64,000 bases of DNA from Streptomyces scopuliridis RB72 (GTDB taxonomy: Bacteria; Actinomycetota; Actinomycetes; Streptomycetales; Streptomycetaceae), in the NCBI RefSeq assembly GCF_000718095.1, contig NZ_JOEI01000036.1, forward strand, positions 1 to 64,000, given 5' to 3'. Made by a program: the position numbers and the translations under genes. This document shows, in pieces, positions 46,913-56,718 of the stretch (its first letter is position 1; each line of letters opens with the position of its first letter). A model generated the notes under the pieces. It saw only the letters and a list, made by a program, of their open reading frames with translations. It had not been told where the DNA came from and did no database searches.

Positions 46913-46917
46913 GCCCG

Positions 46918-47754
46918 TTATCCCGCGGCCGCGTCGAAGAGCGTGTGCATCGCGTACCGCAGCTCGTTGACGTTCCGCACCGGCTCGGGAAAGTCGAAGC
47001 GGGCGTCGAAGCACCGCACTCCGGTGAAGCGCACCCGTAGCCCGAAACGGTCGAGCGCGACAGGTACGGCGACGGCCCCCGCGGCGGTTCCGGCGGCGGT
47101 CCCGGCTTCCGAGGAGCCCATGGCCCGCTCGCCGAGAAGCCCGCCCAGCGACTGGACCTCCGCGCTGTGGGCGGAGTGCAGATGCTGGAGCAGTTCCGCC
47201 TCGTGTTCCACCAGCGGATCGGCCGCGGCCGTCGCGAAGTCCTCCGGCTCCACCGATTCCGCGCCCCAGAGATCGTCCACGCACGCCTCGCCGACCTCCA
47301 GCCGCAGCGTCATCCGCCCGGGCTCCGCCCCGCCCGGTGTGCGGGTGAGCCAGCCGGAGAGCCAGGCCCGGCCCCGGATACGGTGGGGTACGGACACGGG
47401 CGCGACGTCCGTGATCTCCAGCACCGCGTTCAGCTCGTCGTGCTGCGCGTGCGCCGCGGCGCGTACGGCGGGGGAGTCGGCGGGGAACGCGAGGAACACC
47501 TCACCGTCCGGTCCGACGCTCCGTGTGTCGGGCATCAGCTGGTAGGGCTTGGCGCCGTCCAGGCCCGGGATGATCAGTACCGCCGAGCATGTACTCTGTA
47601 CGAGAGTTCGTGTGCGCTCGGCTGCTGACGGCATCCGATCGATTTCAAGCCCGCTGGGACGCGGCTGACCATGAGCTGATCGGACCTCCGTCGAATCGTC
47701 GCTCTGTGCGCCGAGGCTGTCTGTGATGCGCGTGGTGTTCCCAGGGCGAGACAT
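46918..47754 (-). CDS. DUF2470-domain protein, probably iron-regulated
   Basis: This 278-aa cytosolic protein has the split-barrel plus DUF2470 layout found in heme-utilisation/FMN-binding-like proteins (C-terminal part VRFTGVRCFDARFDFPEPV). The N-terminal about 45 residues are polar and may be disordered. ATG 47754 is chosen because AAGGAG lies five bases upstream; ATG 47634 is a shorter alternative. An iron box lies 15-33 bases upstream of the start. A role in heme or iron handling is inferred from the domain and this site; no catalytic residue is evident. Confidence 0.78.
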   Translation of the reverse strand: MSRPGNTTRITDSLGAQSDDSTEVRSAHGQPRPSGLEIDRMPSAAERTRTLVQSTCSAVLIIPGLDGAKPYQLMPDTRSVGPDGEVFLAFPADSPAVRAAAHAQHDELNAVLEITDVAPVSVPHRIRGRAWLSGWLTRTPGGAEPGRMTLRLEVGEACVDDLWGAESVEPEDFATAAADPLVEHEAELLQHLHSAHSAEVQSLGGLLGERAMGSSEAGTAAGTAAGAVAVPVALDRFGLRVRFTGVRCFDARFDFPEPVRNVNELRYAMHTLFDAAAG

Positions 47755-47768
47755 GCGATCTCCTTAAG

Positions 47769-47787
47769 TAAGGTGAGCCTAACCTAA
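47769..47787. promoter_or_regulatory. Iron box (DmdR/IdeR-type operator)
   Basis: TAAGGTGAGCCTAACCTAA matches the palindromic iron-box consensus TTAGGTTAG(G/C)CTAACCTAA at 17 of 19 positions. It lies between the divergent DUF2470 gene (start 47754) and rpsD (start 47811). An extra half-site (TAACCT) continues to 47790. Confidence 0.78.
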
Positions 47788-47810
47788 CCTACAACGGAGG
47801 TCTGGAGAAC

Positions 47811-48425
47811 GTGCCTAACCAGTCGCGTCCCAAGGTCAAGAAGTCACGCGCGCTCGGTATCGCGCTGACGCCGAAGGCTGTCAAGTACTTCGAGGCCCGT
47901 CCCTACCCGCCGGGCGAGCACGGCCGTGGACGCAAGCAGAACAGTGACTACAAGGTCCGTCTGCTGGAGAAGCAGCGCCTGCGCGCCCAGTACGACATCA
48001 GCGAGCGCCAGATGGCCCGCGCCTACGACCGCGCCCGCAAGGCCGAGGGCAAGACGGGCGAGGCCCTGGTCGTCGAGCTGGAGCGCCGCCTCGACGCGCT
48101 GGTCCTGCGGTCGGGCATCGCCCGCACCATCTACCAGGCCCGCCAGATGGTCGTCCACGGCCACATCGAGGTCAACGGTGGCAAGGTCGACAAGCCGTCG
48201 TTCCGCGTCCGTCCCGACGACGTCGTGATGGTCCGCGAGCGCAGCCGCGAGAAGGTCCCCTTCCAGGTCGCGCGCGAGGGTGGCTACGACACGGACGGCG
48301 AGACCCCGCGCTACCTGCAGGTCAACCTGAAGGCCCTGGCGTTCCGCCTGGACCGTGACCCGCAGCGCAAGGAGATCCCGGTCATCTGTGACGAGCAGCT
48401 GGTCGTCGAGTACTACGCCCGCTGA
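47811..48425 (+). CDS. rpsD: Ribosomal protein S4, zinc-free type
   Basis: This 204-aa 30S assembly protein contains the S4 RNA-binding domain near 90-155 ([23 protein letters not shown]). The N-terminal four-Cys zinc site of the C+ form is absent; the only Cys is near the C terminus. GTG 47811 follows GGAG. It is alone here rather than in the rpsM-rpsK-rpoA operon. Its promoter must lie in the 56-bp gap with the iron box or within the divergent gene. Confidence 0.95.
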   Translation: MPNQSRPKVKKSRALGIALTPKAVKYFEARPYPPGEHGRGRKQNSDYKVRLLEKQRLRAQYDISERQMARAYDRARKAEGKTGEALVVELERRLDALVLRSGIARTIYQARQMVVHGHIEVNGGKVDKPSFRVRPDDVVMVRERSREKVPFQVAREGGYDTDGETPRYLQVNLKALAFRLDRDPQRKEIPVICDEQLVVEYYAR

Positions 48426-48440
48426 CGCGGACACGAGGCC

Positions 48441-50657
48441 TCAGCCCGCCGCTTCCCCGCCCCGCGCGGTGGGGGAGCCGGCGGGCTTCCGCGTTTTCCG
48501 GACCGGCCGGGACGCCTCCGGCTGCTGGTGCGGCAGCGCGGCGGCCGGCCGGCGCTCGGCGAGCGCCCGCGCCGCGGCCGCGCTCATCGACAGCCCGAGC
48601 CCCTCGCCCTCGTACGCCGCGTACCGCTCCGTACCGAGCGCCTCGCTCGCGCGCCGCTCGCACAGCGCGCGCGGCGCACCGAAGAAACCGGAGCCGAACA
48701 GCGGCGGGCCGACCGACTCCCATATCCGGGTCGCGGCCCCCTGGAGCACCGCGGCCTCCGCCGGATCGCCCTCGCTCGCCGTCACCAGCGCCATCAGCTC
48801 GACGGCCAGCACCAGACCCACCAGATCGTTGAACCCATGGTGGATGGTGATCGACTCCGCGGTCAGCGCGCGCGCCTCGGCGTGCGCGTCGCGCGTCCAG
48901 GCCGCGTAGGCCAGCACATACAACGCGTACGCCCTGGTCCAGCGCTCGCCGCTGTCCTCGCAGATCTCACGGACCTCCTCGCACAGGGCGACGGCCGCCT
49001 CCAGATCGCCCTGGAAGACCAGTGCCATGGCCAGCTCGACCTGGCCCATCAGCACATTGCTGTTCAGCTCGCCGAGTTCCCGGTACGCGTCGAGCGCCGA
49101 GCGCAGCAGCCGTTCGGCGCGCGGCATGTCGTCGGTGAGCAGCGCCTGACAGCCCAGCCGGTGCACGGCATAGGCGCGCGCCAGCGCGTTGCCGGTACGC
49201 GCGGCCTCCTCCCGGCACTCGTGCAGGGCGCCCACCGCGGCCGTGCTGTCCCCCTGGAGAACGGCGACATAGCCGAGCACCCACAGGGCCTTGAGCCGCG
49301 ACTCGTCATACGGGGTGTCCAGCGCGAGGGCCCGGCCCAGCCAGTGCCGCCCCTCGGTCAGCCGGCCGCATCCCGCCCAGTAGAACCAGAGCGTGCCGGC
49401 CAGATGCTGGCCCAGATGCGCTTCCTCGGGACTCTCCAGACACAGTTCGAGCGCGGCGCGGAGATTGGGCAGCGCGCTCTCCGTACCGGCCGCCACATCG
49501 GCCTGGCGCGGGCTGAACCAGTCCAGCTCGTACCAGGTGGCCAGCCCCATGTACCAGTCGCGGTGCCGGCGGCGCATCCGCTCGGTGTCCTCCAGCGCCT
49601 CCAGCCACTCGGCGCCGTACGCCCTGACGGTGTCCAGCATTCGGTAGCGCGTCCCCGCCGGGGTCTCCTCGCGGACGACGAGGGACTGCGAGATCAGCTC
49701 GGCGAGCACGTCCAGGACTTCCTCGTCCGGCAGTTCGGGGCCGCCGCACACATACTCGGCGGCTTCCAGATCGAACGGTCCGGCGAAGACCGACAGCCGC
49801 GCCCACAGCAGCCGTTCGGCCGGGGTGCACAGCTCATGGCTCCAGCCGATCGCGGTCCTGAGCGTCTGATGGCGCGGTGGCGCACCCCGTCTGCCGTCGG
49901 TCAGTACCCGGAAGCGGTCCCCGACGCGGTCGAGGATCTGCTCGATGGAGAGGACATGGAGCCGTCCGGCCGCCAGTTCCAGCGCGAGCGGGATCCCGTC
50001 GAGGCGCCGGCACAGCTCCTGTACGGCGGCGGACCGGGCGTCGGCCGGCGCCGGGCCGGGGGATGTTGAAGTCACGGGCGGGCCGGGCAACACGGCGGCG
50101 GCCCGCTCGGTGAAGAGCCGGACCGCGTCCGTCTCCGTCATCGGGGCGAGCGAGAAGGTCAGTTCACCGTCCACCCTGAGCGGTCGCCTGCCGACGGCGA
50201 GCACCCGCAACTCCGGTGCCCGGCACAGCAGTTCCCGTACGAGCGTGGCGCAGGCGTCGACGAGCTGCTCGAACCCGTCGATGACCAGCAGCAGTTGGCG
50301 CGTGGCGAGCTGGCCGACGAGCACCTGACGCGTGAGCCTGCTGCTGTGGTCCGTCAGTCCGAGCGCCTCCACCAGCGCGTGTTCGAGCAGCTCGGGGTCG
50401 CGGAGCGCGGCGAGTTCGGCGACCCAGATGCCGTCGCAGTAGCGTTTCTTCAGGGCATCCGCAGCCTTCAGGGCCAGCCGGGTCTTGCCGACTCCGCCCA
50501 CGCCCACCACCGTGACCAGCCGGGATTCCCCGAGATGGTGCGTCAGGGCGGCCAGTTCGTCGTCGCGCCCCACGAAGCGGTTCAGCTCGGCGGGGAGATT
50601 GCCCGGAGCCGGGGCGGGTACGGCCGACGGAGGGCCGGAGCGAAAGGGGCGTCGCAT
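48441..50657 (-). CDS. STAND-type ATPase with TPR repeats (AfsR/LuxR-relative)
   Basis: This 738-aa protein has an N-terminal NB-ARC-like ATPase module (FVGRDDELAAL; Walker A GVGGVGKTR near 56; Walker B LLLVIDGFE), a winged-helix segment, then helical TPR-like repeats from about 430 to 660 and a basic Pro-rich tail. The N-terminal BTAD/OmpR domain of AfsR and the C-terminal HTH of LuxR-type LAL regulators are both missing. It is therefore a signalling ATPase without an evident DNA-binding domain. ATG 50657 has no ribosome site; a promoter close upstream suggests a nearly leaderless message. Confidence 0.82.
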   Translation of the reverse strand: MRRPFRSGPPSAVPAPAPGNLPAELNRFVGRDDELAALTHHLGESRLVTVVGVGGVGKTRLALKAADALKKRYCDGIWVAELAALRDPELLEHALVEALGLTDHSSRLTRQVLVGQLATRQLLLVIDGFEQLVDACATLVRELLCRAPELRVLAVGRRPLRVDGELTFSLAPMTETDAVRLFTERAAAVLPGPPVTSTSPGPAPADARSAAVQELCRRLDGIPLALELAAGRLHVLSIEQILDRVGDRFRVLTDGRRGAPPRHQTLRTAIGWSHELCTPAERLLWARLSVFAGPFDLEAAEYVCGGPELPDEEVLDVLAELISQSLVVREETPAGTRYRMLDTVRAYGAEWLEALEDTERMRRRHRDWYMGLATWYELDWFSPRQADVAAGTESALPNLRAALELCLESPEEAHLGQHLAGTLWFYWAGCGRLTEGRHWLGRALALDTPYDESRLKALWVLGYVAVLQGDSTAAVGALHECREEAARTGNALARAYAVHRLGCQALLTDDMPRAERLLRSALDAYRELGELNSNVLMGQVELAMALVFQGDLEAAVALCEEVREICEDSGERWTRAYALYVLAYAAWTRDAHAEARALTAESITIHHGFNDLVGLVLAVELMALVTASEGDPAEAAVLQGAATRIWESVGPPLFGSGFFGAPRALCERRASEALGTERYAAYEGEGLGLSMSAAAARALAERRPAAALPHQQPEASRPVRKTRKPAGSPTARGGEAAG

Positions 50658-50666
50658 GGGACACGC

Positions 50667-50696
50667 AGAGTACTCAACCGGACGCACTCCGTACAA
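50667..50696 (-). promoter_or_regulatory. Promoter of the STAND ATPase gene
   Basis: On the minus strand TTGTAC (50696-50691) and TACTCT (50672-50667) are 18 bases apart. The expected transcription start is within a few bases of the ATG at 50657. Confidence 0.5.
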
Positions 50697-50826
50697 TCTT
50701 TCTCGCTGACCGCCGCCCCGGCCCCCGCTAATCCGGTACGGGACGCGACCCCCGGCGCGATAGGGTCGGAGGACGACTTTCCAGTCGCTTTCCAGATGAC
50801 CGTCGACGATCAGGGAGCGGTGCGGC

Positions 50827-51270
50827 GTGACCGGTGGAGAGGTTGCCGGGATCCTGGTGGCCGTGTTCTGGGCCATCTTGGTCTCCTTCCTGGCCGTGGT
50901 GCTGGTGAGGCTGGCCCAGACCCTGAAGGCGACCACCAGACTGGTGGCGGAGGTGACCGAACAGGCCGTGCCGCTGCTGGCGGACGCGTCGGCGACGGTC
51001 CGCTCCGCGCAGACCCAGCTCGACCGGGTGGACGCCATCGCGACCGACGTCCAGGAAGTCACCTCCAACGCCTCGGCGCTCTCCACGACGGTCGCCTCGA
51101 CCTTCGGCGGACCGCTGGTCAAGGTCGCGGCATTCGGCTACGGCGTACGCCAGGCGCTCGGGCGCAGAGGAGCACCGGACGCCGGCGCGGCGCCCGAGCC
51201 GGCCGTCCGGCGCACGGTCATCGCCGGGCGCACGCTGCCGTCCGCCCGGCGCAGGAAGAAGAAGGGCTGA
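50827..51270 (+). CDS. DUF948-type membrane protein
   Basis: This 147-aa protein has an N-terminal membrane helix (VAGILVAVFWAILVSFLAVVLV), then a helical region rich in Thr/Ala/Gln typical of DUF948 (LVAEVTEQAVPLLADASATV) and a basic C terminus ending RRRKKKG. Such proteins occur just before alaS in actinobacteria; the function is unknown. GTG 50827 has GGGAG upstream. The next gene begins eight bases after its stop. Confidence 0.82.
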   Translation: MTGGEVAGILVAVFWAILVSFLAVVLVRLAQTLKATTRLVAEVTEQAVPLLADASATVRSAQTQLDRVDAIATDVQEVTSNASALSTTVASTFGGPLVKVAAFGYGVRQALGRRGAPDAGAAPEPAVRRTVIAGRTLPSARRRKKKG

Positions 51271-51277
51271 CGCAGCG

Positions 51278-51643
51278 ATGTTCCGCCGTACGTTCTGGTT
51301 CACCGCGGGCGCGGCCGCCGGTGTCTGGGCCACCACCAAGGTCCACCGCAAGCTCAAGCAGCTGACCCCGGAGAGCCTCGCGGCCCAGGCCGCGAACAAG
51401 GCGATCGACGCCGGGCACAAAGTCAGGGAATTCGCCGTTGACGTCAAGGCGGGGATGGTACGGCGCGAGGCGGAGCTCGGCGAGGCGCTCGGCCTCGAAG
51501 CGCCGGCCGATCCCGCGCTTCCCGCCCCCCGGCGCCTCGCCGCCATCGAGTACACCGAACAGCCCCGGACCGTGTACTCCGCCCACCCGCAGAACCACCA
51601 CCCGCGTCACTACGACCCGCACAACCGGAATGAGGACCACTGA
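51278..51643 (+). CDS. Small membrane-associated protein before alaS
   Basis: This 121-aa protein has an N-terminal hydrophobic stretch ([15 protein letters not shown]), a helical basic segment ([22 protein letters not shown]) and a His/Pro/Asn-rich tail. I cannot assign a function. Its TGA overlaps the alaS ATG by one base, so translation is coupled, and it probably belongs to the same operon as the DUF948 gene. Confidence 0.75.
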   Translation: MFRRTFWFTAGAAAGVWATTKVHRKLKQLTPESLAAQAANKAIDAGHKVREFAVDVKAGMVRREAELGEALGLEAPADPALPAPRRLAAIEYTEQPRTVYSAHPQNHHPRHYDPHNRNEDH

Positions 51644-54312
51644 TGGAGTCGGCTGAAATTCGTCGCCGCTGGCTGAGCTTCTTCGAGGAGCGCGGTCACA
51701 CCGTCGTCCCTTCGGCGTCGCTCATCGCGGACGACCCGACTCTGCTGCTGGTCCCGGCGGGCATGGTGCCCTTCAAGCCGTACTTCCTCGGCGAGGTCAA
51801 GCCGCCGTACCAGCGCGCCACCAGCGTGCAGAAGTGCGTGCGCACACCGGACATCGAAGAGGTCGGCAAGACCACCCGGCACGGCACGTTCTTCCAGATG
51901 TGCGGCAACTTCTCGTTCGGCGACTACTTCAAGGAAGGCGCCATCACCTACGCCTGGGAGCTGCTGACCAGCTCCGTGGCGGACGGCGGTTACGGGCTCG
52001 ACCCGGAGCGCCTGTGGATCACCGTCTACCTCGACGACGACGAGGCCGAGCAGATCTGGCGCGAGAAGATCGGCGTACCGGCCGAGCGCATCCAGCGGCT
52101 GGGCAAGAAGGACAACTACTGGTCGATGGGCGTGCCGGGCCCCTGCGGTCCCTGCTCGGAGATCAACTACGACCGCGGCCCGGAGTTCGGCGTCGAGGGC
52201 GGCCCCGCCGTCAACGACGAGCGCTATGTGGAGATCTGGAACCTGGTCTTCATGGAGTTCGAGCGCGGTGAGGGGACGGGCAAGGAGGACTTCGAGATCC
52301 TCGGCGAGCTGCCGTCCAAGAACATCGACACCGGCCTCGGCCTCGAACGTCTCGCCATGATCCTCCAGGGCGTACAGAACATGTACGAGACCGACACCCT
52401 GCGCGTCGTCATGGACAAGGCCACCGAGCTGACCGGCGTGCGCTACGGCGCCGACCACGGCTCGGACGTCTCCCTGCGTGTGGTGGCCGACCACATCCGT
52501 ACGTCCGCCATGCTCATCGGCGACGGCGTCACCCCGGGCAACGAGGGCCGCGGCTATGTGCTGCGCCGCATCATGCGCCGCGCCATCCGCAATATGCGGC
52601 TCCTCGGCGCCACCGAGCCGGTCGTCGCCGATCTGATCGATGTGGTCATCAAGACCATGGGCGAGCAGTACCCGGAGCTGGAGACCGACCGCAAGCGCAT
52701 CGAGACCGTGGCCCTCGCCGAGGAGGCCGCCTTCCTCAAGGCCCTCAAGGGCGGTACGAACATCCTCGACACCGCCGTCACCGAGACCAAGTCCGCCGGC
52801 GGTCAGGTCCTCTCCGGCGACAAGGCGTTCCTGCTCCACGACACCTGGGGCTTCCCGATCGACCTCACCCTGGAGATGGCCGCCGAACAGGGCCTCTCCG
52901 TGGACGAGGACGGCTTCCGGCGGCTGATGAAGGAGCAGCGGGAGCGGGCCAAGGCCGACGCCAAGGCCAAGAAGTCCGGCCACGCCGACCTCTCCGCCTA
53001 CCGCGCCGTCGCCGACAACAGCGGCTCCACCGAGTTCACCGGCTACACCTCCACCGCGGGCGAGTCGACCATCGTCGGCCTCCTCGTCGACGGGGTGCCG
53101 TCGCCCGCCGCCACCGAGGGCGACGAGGTCGAGATCGTCCTCGACCGCACGCCCTTCTACGCCGAGGGCGGCGGCCAGCTCGCCGACCAGGGCCGGATCA
53201 AGCTCGACACCGGCGCCGTCATCCAGGTCCGCGATGTCCAGCAGCCGGTCCCCGGGGTCTCCGTGCACAAGGGATCCGTGCAGGTCGGCGAGGTGACCGT
53301 GGGCTCCTCGGCCTACGCCGCCATCGACATCAACCGCCGCCGCGCCATCGCCCGCGCCCACAGCGCCACGCACCTCACGCACCAGGCGCTGCGTGACGCC
53401 CTCGGTCCGACGGCCGCCCAGGCCGGCTCGGAGAACTCGCCGGGCCGCTTCCGCTTCGACTTCGGCTCGCCCGCCGCCGTACCCGGCACGGTCCTCCTCG
53501 ACGTCGAGCAGAAGATCAACGAGGTCCTGGCCCGCGAGCTGGATGTGCAGGCCGAGGTCATGTCGATCGACGAGGCCAAGAAGCAGGGCGCCATCGCCGA
53601 GTTCGGCGAGAAGTACGGCGAGCGGGTCCGCGTCGTCACCATCGGCGACTTCTCCAAGGAGCTGTGCGGCGGCACGCATGTCCACAACACCGCCCAGCTC
53701 GGTCTGGTGAAGCTGCTCGGCGAGTCGTCGATCGGCTCCGGGGTGCGGCGTATCGAGGCTCTGGTGGGCGTGGACGCCTACAACTTCCTCGCCAAGGAGC
53801 ACACCGTCGTCGCCCAGCTCCAGGAGCTGGTCAAGGGCCGTTCCGAGGAACTGCCCGAGAAGATCTCCGGCATGCTCGCCAAGCTGAAGGACGCCGAGAA
53901 GGAGATCGAGAAGTTCCGCGCGGAGAAGGTGCTCGCCGCCGCCGCCGGACTCGCCGAGAGCGCCAAGGACGTACGGGGCACGGCGCTGGTCACCGGACAG
54001 GTCCCGGACGGCACCTCGGCCGACGATCTGCGCAAGCTGGTCCTCGATGTCCGGGGCCGTATCCAGGGCGACCGGCCGGTCGTCGTGGCCCTGTTCACCA
54101 CGGCCAACGGACGCCCGCTGACGGTCATCGCCACCAACGAGGCCGCCCGTGGACGCGGTCTCAAGGCCGGTGACCTGGTCCGTACCGCCGCCAAGACCCT
54201 CGGCGGCGGCGGTGGCGGCAAGCCGGACGTCGCCCAGGGCGGCGGCCAGAACCCGGACGCCATCGGGGACGCCGTCGCCGCCGTGGAACGCCTCGTCGCC
54301 GAAACGGCCTGA
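51643..54312 (+). CDS. alaS: Alanyl-tRNA synthetase
   Basis: This 889-aa class II synthetase has the N-terminal catalytic domain ([28 protein letters not shown]), an editing domain with zinc-type motif [11 protein letters not shown] near 568 and CGGTH near 675, and the C-terminal C-Ala domain ending in a Gly-rich segment ([17 protein letters not shown]). Length is standard. It leads the run ruvX-mltG-aro. Confidence 0.96.
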   Translation: MESAEIRRRWLSFFEERGHTVVPSASLIADDPTLLLVPAGMVPFKPYFLGEVKPPYQRATSVQKCVRTPDIEEVGKTTRHGTFFQMCGNFSFGDYFKEGAITYAWELLTSSVADGGYGLDPERLWITVYLDDDEAEQIWREKIGVPAERIQRLGKKDNYWSMGVPGPCGPCSEINYDRGPEFGVEGGPAVNDERYVEIWNLVFMEFERGEGTGKEDFEILGELPSKNIDTGLGLERLAMILQGVQNMYETDTLRVVMDKATELTGVRYGADHGSDVSLRVVADHIRTSAMLIGDGVTPGNEGRGYVLRRIMRRAIRNMRLLGATEPVVADLIDVVIKTMGEQYPELETDRKRIETVALAEEAAFLKALKGGTNILDTAVTETKSAGGQVLSGDKAFLLHDTWGFPIDLTLEMAAEQGLSVDEDGFRRLMKEQRERAKADAKAKKSGHADLSAYRAVADNSGSTEFTGYTSTAGESTIVGLLVDGVPSPAATEGDEVEIVLDRTPFYAEGGGQLADQGRIKLDTGAVIQVRDVQQPVPGVSVHKGSVQVGEVTVGSSAYAAIDINRRRAIARAHSATHLTHQALRDALGPTAAQAGSENSPGRFRFDFGSPAAVPGTVLLDVEQKINEVLARELDVQAEVMSIDEAKKQGAIAEFGEKYGERVRVVTIGDFSKELCGGTHVHNTAQLGLVKLLGESSIGSGVRRIEALVGVDAYNFLAKEHTVVAQLQELVKGRSEELPEKISGMLAKLKDAEKEIEKFRAEKVLAAAAGLAESAKDVRGTALVTGQVPDGTSADDLRKLVLDVRGRIQGDRPVVVALFTTANGRPLTVIATNEAARGRGLKAGDLVRTAAKTLGGGGGGKPDVAQGGGQNPDAIGDAVAAVERLVAETA

Positions 54313-54318
54313 CGCCGT

Positions 54319-54783
54319 ATGCGACGCGGACGCCGGCTCGCGATCGACGTCGGGGACGCCCGGATCGGGGTCGCCTCGTGCGACCCCGACGGGATCCTCG
54401 CCACGCCGGTGGAGACCGTGCCGGGACGCGATGTCCCGGCCGCCCACCGGCGGCTGCGCCAGATCGTCGAGGAGTACGAACCGATCGAGGTGCTGATCGG
54501 GCTCCCGCGCTCCCTCAACGGGGGCGAGGGACCGGCCGCGGCGAAGGTACGTACGTTCGCCGAGGAGATGGCGCGGTCCATCGCGCCGCTGCCCGTACGA
54601 CTGGTCGATGAGCGGATGAGCACAGTGACGGCCAGTCAGGGCTTGCGGGCCTCGGGCGTGAAGGCGAAGAAGGGCCGGTCCGTGATCGACCAAGTGGCGG
54701 CGGTCGTCATCCTCCAGAGCGCGCTTGAGGCCGAACGGGTATCAGGTAATCCTCCCGGCGAGGGCGTCGAAGTGGTCATCTGA
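54319..54783 (+). CDS. ruvX: YqgF/RuvX, RNase H-fold protein
   Basis: This 154-aa protein has the RNase H-like fold of the putative Holliday-junction resolvase/16S rRNA processing family: LAIDVGDARIGVA (first Asp), IGLPRSLNG, and the second acidic site in LVDERMSTVTA. ATG 54319 lies six bases after alaS; the short gap suggests co-transcription. Confidence 0.92.
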   Translation: MRRGRRLAIDVGDARIGVASCDPDGILATPVETVPGRDVPAAHRRLRQIVEEYEPIEVLIGLPRSLNGGEGPAAAKVRTFAEEMARSIAPLPVRLVDERMSTVTASQGLRASGVKAKKGRSVIDQVAAVVILQSALEAERVSGNPPGEGVEVVI

Positions 54784-54906
54784 TCGCGATACGGTAACGT
54801 TCCGCGCGATGCGGCAGTGTTCGAACAGCTGCCGCACAGCAAAGAGGCGAAACGGACGCGGCGCCACGGCGCTCCGCGGCCATCTCCTCGCGGCTCTAGG
54901 GGATCG

Positions 54907-56718
54907 ATGACTGACTATGGCCGGGGCCCCGGCTCCGAACCGTGGCACCCCGAGGACCCCTTGTACGGGGACCAGGGGTGGGCGGCACAGCAGGCCACCG
55001 ACGGCAGCGCTCCCTATGCCGGGCAGCCTCAGCAGCAGTACGCGCAGCAGCCGCACTCGCAGGGGCAGGCCCAGTACGGGGGCGGTCAGGACCCGTACCA
55101 GCAGCAGTACCACCCGCAGCAGCAGGGTGGGCAGCCGCACTACGTGGCACAGCAGCCGCAGTACGACGGGCAGCAGTACCACAACCCCCAGTACGGCGAC
55201 CCGCAGCAGTCGCACCAGGCCCAGCAGTACGGCGGCCAACAGCAGCAGCCCCAGCCCCATCAGCAGCAACAGCACCCCCAGCAGCATCCACAGCCGCAGT
55301 ACAACGACCCGCAGTACAACGGTAGTTGGGACAACGGCCAGCAGGCCACCATGCCGTACGGCGGACAGCCCGGGACGTCCTACGACGCCCAGCAGCTCGC
55401 CGGCTACGGCGACAACCAGGATTACTACGCCACCCCCGACGCGTATCCGCCACCCCAGCCGCCCGCTCAGCGACGCGCCGAGCCGGAGCCCGCGCCCGAT
55501 CAGGGAAACGGCTGGGAGGACGAGCAGCAGAAGGAGACCCACCCCTTCTTCACCGGTGACGGCGACGACGGGGACGCCGAACCGGGCGAGGGCCGCCGGG
55601 GCGGTGGCGGCCGGGACCGGCGCGGCAAGACGAAGAAGAAGGGCCGCAACGGCGTCGCCTGCATGGTCGTGGCCGTGGTGCTGGTCGGCGGTGTCGGTGG
55701 CGTCGGCTATGTCGGCTACCAGTACTGGCAGCAGAAATTCGGCCCCCCGCCGGACTTCGTCGGCACCGGATCGGGCACGGTGGAGGTGGAGATCCCGCAG
55801 GGTGCGGGCGGTTATGAGATCGCCGCACTCCTGGTGAAGAAGGGCGTGGTGAAGAGCCAGCGCGCCTTTGTCTCCGCGCAGCAGGCGAATCCCAAGGGCA
55901 ATACCATCCAGGCGGGCGTCTACCGGCTCAGCAAGAAAATGTCCGCGGCGAACGCGGTGAAGACCATGCTCAGCCCGAGCAGCCGTAATGCGCTCGTCAT
56001 TCCCGAGGGCAGGCGCAATGTCTGGGTCTACGAGGAGATCGACAAGCGGCTCGAACTCAAGAAGGGCGAGACCGCCGCTGTCGCGAAGGCCGAGGCGAAG
56101 AATCTCGGTCTGCCGAAGTGGGCGAATGACAACAGGGAGATCAAGGACCCGCTGGAGGGCTTCCTCTTCCCCGCGAGCTATCCGGTCGCCAAGGGCATGA
56201 AGCCCGAGGCCGTCCTCAAGAAGATGGTTGCCCGCGCGAACGCCGAATACGGCAAGCAGGACCTCAAGGCCGAGGCCGAGAAGCTCGGACTGAAATCACC
56301 GCTCCAGCTGATCGCGGTCGCGAGCCTCGTCCAGGCGGAGGGCAAGTACAAGCACGACTTCGACAAGGTCTCGCGAGTCGTCTACAACCGCCTTCAGCCG
56401 GACAACACGGAGACGGTCGGACGTCTTGAGTTCGACTCCACGGTCAACTACATCAAGAGCCAGAGCAGACTGGATCTCGGTGCGGTCGACAATCTCCGGA
56501 AGATCAAGGATCCGTACAACACGTACGACATCAAGGGTCTGCCCCCGGGACCGATCGGAAATCCGGGTGCGGACGCCCTGAATTCGGCGATCAACCCGGC
56601 AGAGGGTCCGTGGTACTACTTCGTCTCGGTGACCTCGGACAAGACGCTCTTCGCCGTCACGAATGAGGAGCACGAAGAGAACCGCCAGCAGTACGAGAAG
56701 GAAAACAAGAAACCGTGA
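54907..56718 (+). CDS. mltG: Endolytic murein transglycosylase MltG
   Basis: This 603-aa enzyme cuts nascent glycan strands. The first about 245 residues are cytosolic and disordered: a Gln/Tyr/His/Pro-rich part (about 20-190), then a charged linker (RRGGGGRDRRGKTKKKGR). One membrane helix follows (about 250-270), then a LysM-like domain and the YceG domain with the catalytic Glu in SLVQAEGKYKHD (E478). ATG 54907 follows AGGGGAT. It overlaps aroE by four bases. Confidence 0.92.
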   Translation: MTDYGRGPGSEPWHPEDPLYGDQGWAAQQATDGSAPYAGQPQQQYAQQPHSQGQAQYGGGQDPYQQQYHPQQQGGQPHYVAQQPQYDGQQYHNPQYGDPQQSHQAQQYGGQQQQPQPHQQQQHPQQHPQPQYNDPQYNGSWDNGQQATMPYGGQPGTSYDAQQLAGYGDNQDYYATPDAYPPPQPPAQRRAEPEPAPDQGNGWEDEQQKETHPFFTGDGDDGDAEPGEGRRGGGGRDRRGKTKKKGRNGVACMVVAVVLVGGVGGVGYVGYQYWQQKFGPPPDFVGTGSGTVEVEIPQGAGGYEIAALLVKKGVVKSQRAFVSAQQANPKGNTIQAGVYRLSKKMSAANAVKTMLSPSSRNALVIPEGRRNVWVYEEIDKRLELKKGETAAVAKAEAKNLGLPKWANDNREIKDPLEGFLFPASYPVAKGMKPEAVLKKMVARANAEYGKQDLKAEAEKLGLKSPLQLIAVASLVQAEGKYKHDFDKVSRVVYNRLQPDNTETVGRLEFDSTVNYIKSQSRLDLGAVDNLRKIKDPYNTYDIKGLPPGPIGNPGADALNSAINPAEGPWYYFVSVTSDKTLFAVTNEEHEENRQQYEKENKKP

